DNA from: Trichosporon coremiiforme
Lineage: Eukaryota; Basidiomycota; Tremellomycetes; Trichosporonales; Trichosporonaceae
DNA length: 64,000 bases
Assembly: GCA_039545355.1 (NCBI GenBank)
Contig: BCJJ01000013.1
Span: 1,393,439 to 1,457,438 of the forward strand
Direction: 5' to 3'
Numbering within the stretch: position 1 is the stretch's first letter; each line of letters opens with the position of its first letter. Shown here one piece after another: positions 55,177 through 64,000 of this stretch. The position numbers and the translations under genes were made by a program. The notes below the pieces were generated by a model that was given only the letters and a program-made list of their open reading frames with translations, had not been told where the DNA came from and ran no database searches.

Positions 55177-56581
55177 ACTCGATCTTGATGAGCGTAGCTG
55201 GTCTTCTGCTCGAAGAAGACGACGTGAACTGGATCTCCCGCACATCTGTCATCAACCAATCCTTCACCACCCTCTCCCTTGATCTCTGCTGCAATGCAAG
55301 CAGTTCAAGCGATCCCCCGACCCAGACAAGCGGAGGCAGCGCCGGTGTGCGCCCTCCGCTGCGGGCAGCTTGCGAGCCCCCGCCGGCCAAGGCATCAATA
55401 AGACCGCCAGACAAAAGCCTTGTATTGTAGTTTTGTATCGAATGCATCAAATTGAGCAACACCAGTTCGTCATTGTTCGACATAGTTTTGTTCGCGGGAC
55501 CGGTGAATGCATGGGAACGTCAATTGGTGGTGGAGTAGCAAGGCGGGGGAAGAAGAACAAGCGCGCCTCAGTCGCAGTCGTTCAGTCAAGGTCGACGGAT
55601 GCAACATGCATAGATGGGAGCAAAGTGAATCGCACGAGGTGGGAAGGTGGGAGACTAGCAGCGGTGAGTGAGGGCGACGTTGGCAAAAACAAATCACTCA
55701 ACTGCCACAGGCGCTGGAAGCGAGCGCCCTCCACCGTCGGTACACGCGTGCAGCCGAGGGCGGCCGGGCGCGCAGGCGCGAAGGGTCGCGCTTCATTACG
55801 ACCAGCCACCACAAATCTGCCACCGCACGCGTCCGGCCCTCTTGGCTGGCCTGGGTGGGCTAGCCCGTACAGCGGGATCAACTGACTGAGGGCGGTGAGC
55901 GGTCTGGATAAACGCCCCGCGCACGGCTCGGAGATGGGGTGGGTTGACTCAGATCCAGCGAGTAAGCGAGCGAGGCGACCGGTCAATCGCCCTGGAACAG
56001 GACCGTTCAAGCAAGTGTTCACATTTCGAATTTGTGCAGAATTACCAATCTGCTCGCGTGAGAGTCGCGTGATGTTTCATTCGGCGCCTAGGCCCACCTG
56101 GGCGCTGCATTCTAGGCCTGCGCAAGGCGTAAGATACTTGGCGCATACCAGGACGCCTACGAGGAGCAACAGTCACGTGAGGAGATCAGTCGTGATCACG
56201 TATCCGCTCCTCCTCCTTAAAAAGCTCTGGTCACGCCAGATCATGTGACTCGCCCCACGTGGGAAATGGACCTCCACCTCTGTGACGCGCAGAGGCGTCG
56301 AGATTTTGGAAGTTTCGGTTACGAGCTCTGAGTAGTCAACAACAGTCATCTGCGACATCTACACACTCCCAATCGTCCGCTGTATTCTCGCCTATCGGCA
56401 GTTACACTCCTTAGGGCTCCCATAACCACTCTGAGCGACTGACCACCCGGAATCGACACCCGTCTCTTAGTGGAGCTCTCACACGACCTCCGCCTGGGCT
56501 TCCCTCACCACACCACCCATCCGCTTCAATCGACGCAGCTGCTTGCTCCACCGATCGAGACGATAGAGAGTAGAAGCTAGG
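55177..56581. promoter_or_regulatory. Intergenic region, C1D promoter
   Basis: 1.4 kb between two plus-strand genes. CACGTG palindromes lie at 56174-56179 and 56256-56261, about 400 and 325 bp before the C1D start. Otherwise no gene or RNA is recognised. Confidence 0.5.
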
Positions 56582-57792
56582 ATGGAGGACCCCTCGGCTA
56601 CCCTCAAGTCGTTCGACTCGACGCTGTCCGCGCTCGAGACGGCAGTTGCGCCCCTCTTCGACCAGAGCTTGAACTCGCTCCGGGACGGGCTCGGCGGTAT
56701 CGACCGTGCCAAGCTCGATGTTTTGCTCGCGTACACTATCAACAACCTTGTCTGGAGTGAGTACTCATTTCCTCGACTGTGGAGATGCGACGGTTCCTTC
56801 CCCTGCCCCGGGGAAGACATGGAGGCTACACACCACACACGCGCGTTGTGCGCCGCTGTCGCCCTCCTCGAATCACTTGGCACGCAGTTGGACAGCTAGA
56901 GCCTTTCGGCATGACATAGCTGACATACAGTGTACCTCAAGACGAGAGGTGCTAATCCCGACGACCACGATGTGACGAAGGAGCTTGTGAGTGTTTCGAG
57001 GAAGGAGGAAAGGATGCGATCGGCGTGCAAGGGCGCACTCTCGCTCCTCGAGCCTTGCGTATGGCGACAGCGATGGCTTCCTTCCTTTCTTCCATCAAGC
57101 TTCTAGTTCATTGAGGTTGTAAGCTGACATCCAGGACCGTATTAAGACATACTACGCCAAGGTCCGCGACGCCGAGTCTGGAGTCTCGACTCGTGAGTAC
57201 TGATCGCCCTCTACCGTCTGTCTGGGAGTCCGGAGTAGCTGCAGCTGCGCTTCAACAGGCGCAACAGTTATTACTCCGTATTGCGCCCAGCTACCTGGAA
57301 TCTCGCGACCTTAGCTGACATCCAGGCCGCTCCAAGATCGACGCCGACGCCGCTCACCGCTTCGTCATCGGCAACCTTCCGCACCTGCAGAAGTCTAAGT
57401 TCAAGACGCAGACCACCGAGGCTGAGGCAAGTACATCTGCTGCCGCCGTCGCGCAGCGCCAGGCTGAGGCTGCTGTCGGACGACCGAGTCGCTTCAAGCA
57501 CGTCGCGAAGGAGACGGAGCGGATAGTCCCCGGTGCTGCTGCCGACGAGGACGACGATGCGGAAAACGAGGACGACGACGTTGAAGACGAGGATGACGGC
57601 GACGAGGATGAGGATGAAGAAGACGACGACGACGACGATGATGATGATGAGGATGAGGATGGAGAGGAGGGAGGATCTGGAGAAGACGTCGAAATGGCCG
57701 ACGCCGAGGCGCTGCTCGCTTCCGTTGACAAGGAGATCGACTCGGACAAGAGCAATGGTCGCAAACGGAAACGAAGGGCTGCGCTCGAGTAA
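56582..57792 (+). CDS. Exosome cofactor C1D/Rrp47 (Lrp1)
   Basis: Four exons (56582-56756, 56931-56986, 57135-57192, 57326-57792) give 251 residues. Rrp47/C1D binds the nuclear exosome nuclease Rrp6 and helps process snoRNAs and 5.8S rRNA. The Sas10/C1D domain covers residues 1 to about 115: LDVLLAYTINNLVW, then MYLKTRGANPDDHDVTKELD, then RIKTYYAKVRDAES and AAHRFVIGNLPH. The rest is a Lys/Gln-rich stretch, a run of about 45 mostly acidic residues (57540-57680) and a basic tail (GRKRKRR) likely to act in RNA binding or nuclear import. Introns 1-3 are 174, 148 and 133 nt, longer than the window norm. Confidence 0.88.
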
Positions 57793-58041
57793 CGTCTAGC
57801 TGTACTTCTGGGTTTGATGGGGTTTGTAACATGCACTTTCTGCTTCTGTACACCACATACAAAACCTCCTGTCCGGTGCTGAACTGACTGTGATCCGATC
57901 TCGTTGATAACTGCCCGACCGTGAAGAGAGCTCTTGAAAGCTAACCTCCCCCGAGTTCCAGGAGGTTTGAACGGGCCCGTGCTCCTCCCCTTCGCTGCAA
58001 GAGCGTGCAAAACATCCAAAAGGACAAGCGTTGCCGCCTCA

Positions 58042-58150
58042 TTCTCCGCCAGGGAGTCGAACCCTGCTCTATCGCGATCACTGGAAGCTCGTTCGAGCTC
58101 AGCTGCTCTCTCTTGAGAGGCGATTATACTAACCGATATACTAGCGAAGA
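58042..58150 (-). tRNA. tRNA-Glu (anticodon CTC) with intron
   Basis: On the minus strand the acceptor arm TCTTCGC pairs fully with GCGGAGA (one G-T pair), with discriminator A at 58042. The T-arm CAGGG-TTCGACT-CCCTG and the anticodon stem ATCGC/GCGAT are perfect. The loop reads C-T-CTC-A, giving anticodon CTC at 58117-58115. An intron of about 37 nt (58113-58077), itself able to form a GAGCTCG/CGAGCTT-like hairpin, follows the base after the anticodon, the canonical position. Confidence 0.9.
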
Positions 58151-58679
58151 GACGCTATTTGATGGTGAGCACGCCCCTGGGGACGCTGAGGGCGCACTGG
58201 GCGCGCGGAGTCTATCGGCGGGCGGTGGCGTTGTCGGTGCAACGAGATCAACGAGCAAGTGTGTGACCTGGGCAGGCAGCGACACGGAACTACACATCGA
58301 CGTTGCATGAGGGCAGACGATGTGTTTTCTGGAACCTCCTTGACTCGCCCCCCGTGTGGTTTCATGGTTTTCTGTGCCGGCGCAGAATGGTCTGGTATGC
58401 CGGCTGTGCATGACAGACTGGTGTGGACGCTGGTGTTGCAGGCTGATCGAGACGGGTGGCGGTCGGTCAATGTAAACAACACCGAGACCTCAATCGTCCT
58501 CTGTACCACGCGGTGCCTGAACCGCATACGGTCGTTTCAGTCGAAGCCCACGCATGACATGGATCCCCCTTTGTCTCGCCTGCCAGTCTTCACATGCGTC
58601 TTGATCTACAATGACTCTATTGCACAGGAGCGACTTCCCACAGACACTGGTCCATCGCCGCCCGCGACTGGTTGGACCA
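58151..58679. other. Intergenic region, no gene seen
   Basis: 529 bp between the tRNA and the end of the F-box-like gene. The original, unshifted frame of that gene runs through part of it as far as 58490 but loses protein-like character. Confidence 0.4.
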
Positions 58680-59533
58680 CTACGAAACGTTAAAGTCATC
58701 CTCCGTTGACTTACTGACATACAACGCCCCGGGAGTGACCCGGTACCAGTAGTATGCGAACCTGCGCTTGCACAGCGGCGCGAGGGCGCCTTCGACTCGA
58801 TGCCGCCCTTGACGATGAACACATGGCTGCGGAAACCCTTCCCCACGACATCACGGCCATTCAGCCGCGCAAGCGCGTTCTTGGCCGTATCGAGGCTCGG
58901 CGTCCTGACACGAATCTCCTTTACGTGCGGCCCCAAAAGCGCCGCGACGACATGACACCTGGCCTCGGTAGGGGGCCCGTACCTCTTCCGGCCTGGGATC
59001 TGATAATGGCTCAACCAACGCTCGCGGAGTTCAACACCCACGACAGTCGCGCCATGCACGAATGCGCCACTGGGACCGCGCCGAGAGACATCGGCACAGT
59101 TACACGACGGGTCCATGATGAGTTCCAGGCGCCGAAGAGGTGGGAAGCGGTAGTTGCACACCACGTTTCGGCCGTGGTGCAGCGTCAGGTCTGCTGCTGG
59201 GGAGATGTGGGCGAGCAGAGCGTTCAGACGCTTCGAGGGGGGGACCTCGGCATATACGTAGATGTTGCGTGCGCGCCGCATTGCATGCGCTTGCGAGGGG
59301 GTTGGAGGGACAGGCGATTGGCGGAAGCACCGCAGACAGCCGTGCTCGGAAGTGAACACGAGACGGCCGCCGAGTTTCATAATCGCGAGCTCGTCGCCAG
59401 CCATGAACGTGTCGGCTATCTTGATCATGTACGGGCTGACGAGTCGGGATGAGAGCAGGTCGTGATACTCGAGGTGCTGCAGTATGCACTCCATGCTGTG
59501 CGGATAGTTGCGCGGATGCAGGCTGGGTGCCAT
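58680..59533 (-). pseudogene. F-box-like protein gene with a one-base frameshift
   Basis: From Met at 59533 (MAPSLHPRNYPHSMECILQ) the frame encodes an F-box-like N terminus (QHLEYHDLLSSRLVSPYMI) and a coherent middle (LLGPHVKEIRVRTPSLDTAK, HVFIVKGGIESKAP). Right after that, at a GGG run (58784-58786, CCC on the coding strand), the sensible sequence moves to another frame: LAPLCKRRFAYYWYRVTPGA, ending at a stop at 58680. One extra base in that run would join the two. So either the gene is broken by a one-base deletion or the base was missed in sequencing; no intron with valid ends explains it. F-box proteins recruit substrates to SCF ubiquitin ligases; many fungi have large, fast-turning families of such single-copy F-box-like genes. 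The product is otherwise unrecognised. Confidence 0.6.
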
Positions 59534-62500
59534 GACGGGGTGGATGGTGGCATGTGGCGGTCGATTGTGGGTGGATGGCGAAGAACGGTGACGGGGAGAC
59601 CTGGAGGAGTGAGTGTTTACGAGATTCAATCGCGTCGACGTGTGCCAGCTTTTCGCCTTCGGCTCACGTGAGCGGAGCTCCGAGGGGCTTATAGCTATAG
59701 CTACAAGAATCCATATCCACATCCATATCCATATCTATGGGATATGGGATATGGAAACGCTCTGAGGAGGAATATGACGATATGCGGGGGAGTAAGCTGT
59801 CGAGATCGTCGCAGTTTTTGGCAGAGGGCGATTCCCTGAGCCTGAACTGGGTTGATTTCTCAGATCCAAACTGTGCAGAGCGAGATATCGCGGATATATT
59901 GACAGATATTGGCAGATATTACCAGATATTGACGATACTCTGACGCAATGCTAACGAATATCTCGCCAGCATCGCGAGCACGCGAGGTAATGTCTCAGGC
60001 TTCTGTCCCCTCAGACCCTGGCGGGGCGGAGATTGCAGCTGAGCTATCCTTGGGATGCTTGGTAGACCAGTTGACGGCGTGCAAGGCCACTGTGAGGTGC
60101 CCGAACGGACTGTCGGGGCTATCCTTCGCCATCGTTGCTCTCAGCTGAATAGGGCCCTGGCGCCCGTTGTCACTGGATGTACTCTTGCGAGCTTCAGCCG
60201 TGATGCGTGGCCGCCTTACAACCCGGCGGAAGGCCGGGCTTGACCATGGGACCCAGCAGCCTAACTAAATTATGTTACAGGGCAGTGGCTGTGGAGACTA
60301 CAGGGTGGTCTTGATCACAGTGCAAGATGGCATCGGCCCACCATGCTGGATAGTCGTACCAGCTGCATTGGAGTATGGAGTATCATGGTGCAAACCCGAG
60401 ACATCGTAGACAGGATGGTAGCGCGCCAGATTCGCCAGAGCCATGTCATTGCCTTTGAGCGTAGAGGTGCTTGGAGCTGATGATGGATGTCGGCAGTGTG
60501 TGTAATCGCAGCCCACAATGCAAGTCATGACCGGCACGCACGGGCTCATGGACTACAGTGCTCTGGACTACCATATTGAGCGGATCTGATGCAGTACTCC
60601 GATACGATTCCGAAGGGTAGCGCGCTTACTCCGTCCACACTCTGCGTGCTGACAACAGCGCAGAGGGTGCCACAGTCGTGACTCCTCAGCCGAGGCTGTC
60701 CACGCATCCATGGCCGACCGATAATTTGCGGCCAATGAGTGAAAGACTTTCTCGTAGCATGGGTTATGAGCGGAACTCGTCGATTGGTCACAGAATGACA
60801 TCTGCGCTGAGGACGATGAGGAAATGGGTGCCGCAGCGGTCGTCAATCGGCTGGCCGCCACCTGTTTCGTCCAACATGGTGGTATGAGACAACTGCAGAC
60901 AGCCCTCAACCCGGCGGGAATGGTAAAAGTAATCCTCAGGGCGCGTTCACCAACTGCAGACGAACCAGCAACCGGGGACAGAGTAGCTGGCCGGAGGAAA
61001 GTCCCCACTCCACCTCGCCAATTCTAACGGACACAGTAAGCGCCCCTCTTCCACCGCAGCCGCGTACTGGCGCACGCCTGACAGCCCATGTAGCCCCTAC
61101 CGAGCGTTAAGCCCAGCAGTGCACCCGCGGAGCAAGGAGCAACCATAGTTCGGTCATACACGCAGTGCTGTGGCATGTAATAAAGCGAAACGGGGTTACG
61201 GGCCTTGTTCGGCTCTCGGCGGTACTCCGGAAGCAGAGCACCGACGGGGACCACGGCGACCGGACTCCGTATCGAGACAGGGGTTACGGGGCCGCAGTAG
61301 CATCGGGCCTGTTGATAGCCCGCGATCAGTGTTACTGCGCGACCGCCTAGCGTCCTTTCGGCGCGCTCCCGAAGTCTAGAACATCGGTGTGGTATATGCT
61401 ACGGTGTGACTGAAACCACCGACTGTAAACTGGGATCAAGAAAGGACCCGCTGCCGAGCAACCAGTGCAACGCGCGCGTAGTGCAACTGCAGCATCGGAT
61501 CTTCACAGAGGACCAGCGTGGAACGCTTGGACAGGATGCGGCAGAAGGCAGCCAGCTGCATGAGGTCGATTAAGTGACGGTCAGCGGCCCACCGGGGCCG
61601 CAAACGTTGAACAGAGTGCACCTGCGGCCTGCGGCCTGGCTGCGGTGGCCTTGGAGTCCGCTCCACCGCCGCATCGTGCGCTCCAGTCTGCCTACTCTTC
61701 ACGCAGCCGCCGATCGACGGCCATTCAAGCACAGCACCGTACGCTAAGGTGTGCAGTAAAATTATCTGACTTCCGCAAATAACCGCCCACTATCGACGCC
61801 CGCCGCGCGAGGCATCGTGGTCCGGCGGGTACCGCCGTGTGGGAATTGTGACGGGAATCAGCTTGCCCATCTGCTCATCAGCCCATCGGTCCATCGATCT
61901 GGGATCTAGGAAGCACCGCCGGGCTGGGATGATCGTCTCACTGACACTGTTGCATCGCCGCGGCGCGGAATCGTTTTGAGTTCTCACGCAGTCGCCCGGA
62001 TCGGCGATGCCCTAGTCACCCACTGCAATCGGCGGAGCAGCATGCGCGCCTTGCACATGTTTTACGGACAGGCAGTCGACGAGCGAGGTGACCGTCGCAG
62101 AGCGTATTAGTGACCGCCGTCGTGCTGCACAGTTCGTCACCGCCTTCCTCCGTCCTCCACGCTCGGCACAACCCGCACTGCTCCAACGATCGGCGGCAGC
62201 AGGTATTCATGAACGCCATTATTGTGGGCCAATTTGCGTATCGTAAACGCCGTCACTACTTACCGCATCGCAGTACGAGCAACGTAAAGTAAAATCTGTC
62301 ACCGAGGAATGCAATCCCCATGCGTGTGCCATGGGCTCATAAGACCCACCACCTGCCGGGCTCGTCTGTCAATTGACAGAGTCGAGCGCCGGCATCAAAC
62401 GACGAAGTTATTGTAAGGTGGCAGGCTCCGACTCCGTTGCAAGTGCTCGAGGACTGAGGCTGGTGTGTCCCTCACTGGTGCCTCCTTTCGTTCCTCTCCT

Positions 62501-64000
62501 CCAGTTCCTATACGCGATACGCCATCGCCGGCATCGGCATCGGCACCCGTTTGTGCGGAGTTGCTCGGTAGCACGCGATCTTCAACTCTTGCCAGGACAG
62601 GCAAGGACTCATCATTGCGACACCCCATTAAGAGTCGTCGCATGTCGGTGGAGATGTGAGTCGTGCCTCTTCATGACAGCTGAGCCCCTAGATGGGCATA
62701 ACGCTGCCAGAACGAGCAACAGCTCGTGCGAATGAGAGCACGACTCGAGTAAACAAAAGTCGATCAGACGATAACGGTGCTGGCAGACAAGGTTGAATCA
62801 GGCACCGTGCTCCGTGAAGAGGAGTACGTAATGCTGTCGTTTCGGGCCGACTGCCACTCACGTCGTACTCGTTGCCACATCGAGAGCAAACCATGTTCTG
62901 GATCAGCAAGCGCCCCCAGCTTCCAGGAGCCACTTCCGCCCTGTGTGAAGCCTATGCTACTGCGTCGAGCGCCGGGTACGACTAATCCCTGTCAAGCTCA
63001 CGAAAGAAGACGGGAGCACGTGGAGTTTGAGCGCAAACATCGACAAACCCAACTTGAATTGCTCGGTCCACACGGCACGAGATACGGGCTGCACTCTAAA
63101 GCGATCCGGGCAGAGACGAGCTGACATGCCTTGACGCACCAGCCACAGTAGCACATGATTTGCTGCGGAGAAGGTTCCGACGTGCACGTTTGAAGCAGTC
63201 GAGAACATGACTGGTATGTCCTGAGCGGGCACGATGGTCGTAGCTCTGGAAGTGTACGTTCGGCGCGGGAACTCTCGTAAAGGCTGCGCTGGAAGCAACG
63301 AGGCAGCGCGGCCCAGGAGTGACAATTGTCGACACGAAACACGTCCTCATTCCAACTGCATTCCAACGAGGCCCCTTTTCCCCCTTTTCCTGGCTCGCTG
63401 TGGCTCCCTGCAATGGCTCATCGTGATCCTCGCTATCCCATGAGTCCTGCTGCTCCAGGCTCTGACCGGCCCTCTTACGGTGCCTGCTGCCCAGTCGCTG
63501 GTATTCGGTCAGCTTGTCAGCTCATCAGGCGTTCAGGATCGTCCTCCCACCCACCGAAACGCTGAAAATTAAGGAAACAATTTTCAGACCTCTCGTGTTC
63601 TACAGCTCCTGCGCGTTCCTGGTGGTACTGCACCGAATAGTGTGGCGTTACAGTTACAGTTCATGGGTCCGAGCATAAATGGTGCCTGTGGTAATTGGGT
63701 CCACTTAATCCGTTATCGCGTTTTTCTCCACGGTGCCTGCATTCCCTTCTCGCTGGTGGGGCTTGGGCGGGGTGAGCCTGAAAGCTGGTAGACAACAAGC
63801 CGGCTGCTCGGCATGTACCAGGCGGTGCCGATACGGGGCCATGGTAAGGGTGCGCTTCATATTTGAGTTTTTGATTTCGACCTTACAACATCAATTCTGT
63901 TAACCTTTTTCTGAAGTTTTCGCTGCTGTCATCTTGGTTGAGCAAACGCTGCCCAAAGCTGGTAATACGGTAAGCCGACCACATGCTCTCCTGGGGGGGG
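59534..64000. other. Gene-poor right end of the window
   Basis: About 4.5 kb without a convincing protein gene. Open frames reach 146 codons (61008-60568 on the minus strand) but lack family resemblance, a good start context or splice structure. The left end should hold the promoter of the F-box-like gene, including a CACGTG at 59663-59668. The window ends in a run of eight G. Decayed mobile DNA or noncoding RNA genes are possible but not shown. Confidence 0.45.
59705..59945. repeat. GATAT-rich region with inverted and direct repeats
   Basis: Arms tccatatccatatc (59722-59735) and gatatgggatatgga (about 59740-59754) form an imperfect hairpin. At 59901-59930 a 10-bp unit ending in CAGATATT occurs three times in tandem with variable first two bases, flanked by further GATAT motifs. 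The block is much more AT-rich than its surroundings. Confidence 0.75.

Noticed and set aside
15988..59668. CACGTG palindromes in several promoters as a shared regulatory code
   Set aside because: About sixteen are expected by chance in 64 kb, and those seen in promoters are not clearly above that, so no enrichment can be claimed.
59722..59754. The GATAT hairpin as a transposon terminal inverted repeat
   Set aside because: The arms are adjacent and low-complexity, with no transposase or target-site duplication.
60568..61008. 146-codon minus-strand frame as a gene or transposase remnant
   Set aside because: No recognisable catalytic motif or family; Ser/Ala/Arg-rich composition like other chance frames in this region.
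1..64000. CRISPR arrays, bacterial operons, or bacterial contamination
   Set aside because: Genes are eukaryotic, spliced and individually promoted; no regularly spaced repeats were found.

Overview
This is about 64 kb of nuclear DNA from a GC-rich, intron-dense fungus. The protein set (PRP8, UBP2, NUP2, VPS3/TGFBRAP1, a CSL-type transcription factor, C1D/Rrp47) and the many 35-60 nt introns (GTRAGT donor, CTRAC branch site just before a YAG acceptor) fit a basidiomycete. A tremellomycete yeast, perhaps of the Trichosporonales, is my inference; no rRNA or marker locus is present to prove it. Gene models were assembled by hand from open frames, splice signals and remembered family sequences, so exon edges are predictions. 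Nearly all assembled models close in frame; the exception is the F-box-like gene.

Layout. 0.9-3.2 kb: a C2H2 zinc-finger protein (-). 3.2-7.9 kb: gene-poor, with one intron-containing tRNA-Tyr. 8.0-15.6 kb: PRP8 (-). 16.1-17.4 kb: a SurE-family phosphatase (+), tail to tail with cystinosin (-, 17.5-18.4 kb). 18.9-20.2 kb: a GST-like protein (-). 20.9-24.6 kb: a TRP-like membrane channel (-). 24.6-26.7 kb: gene-free. 26.7-29.1 kb: NUP2 (-), divergent from UBP2 (+, 29.6-34.5 kb). 34.6-36.9 kb: ESF1 (-), divergent from VPS3/TGFBRAP1-like (+, 37.3-41.1 kb). 41.3-49.3 kb: a mitochondrial flavoprotein reductase (-), NDUFA4/MLRQ (-), a tyrosyl-tRNA synthetase/SAICAR synthetase fusion (+), a small single-pass membrane protein (-) and NDUFB11/ESSS (+). 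50.1-53.3 kb: the CSL transcription factor (+). 54.4-55.2 kb: an unrecognised acidic protein (+). 56.6-57.8 kb: C1D/Rrp47 (+). 58.0 kb: an intron-containing tRNA-Glu. 58.7-59.5 kb: a frameshifted F-box-like gene (-). 59.5-64 kb: no convincing protein gene, some GATAT-type repeats and one possible structured RNA.

The genes are mostly housekeeping: splicing (PRP8), rRNA processing (ESF1, C1D), nuclear transport (NUP2), ubiquitin and endolysosomal traffic (UBP2, VPS3, cystinosin) and respiration (NDUFA4, NDUFB11, the reductase). The standout is the single uninterrupted frame that joins a complete cytosolic tyrosyl-tRNA synthetase to a complete SAICAR synthetase, the ADE1/PurC step of purine synthesis. 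I do not know of a described enzyme with this architecture.
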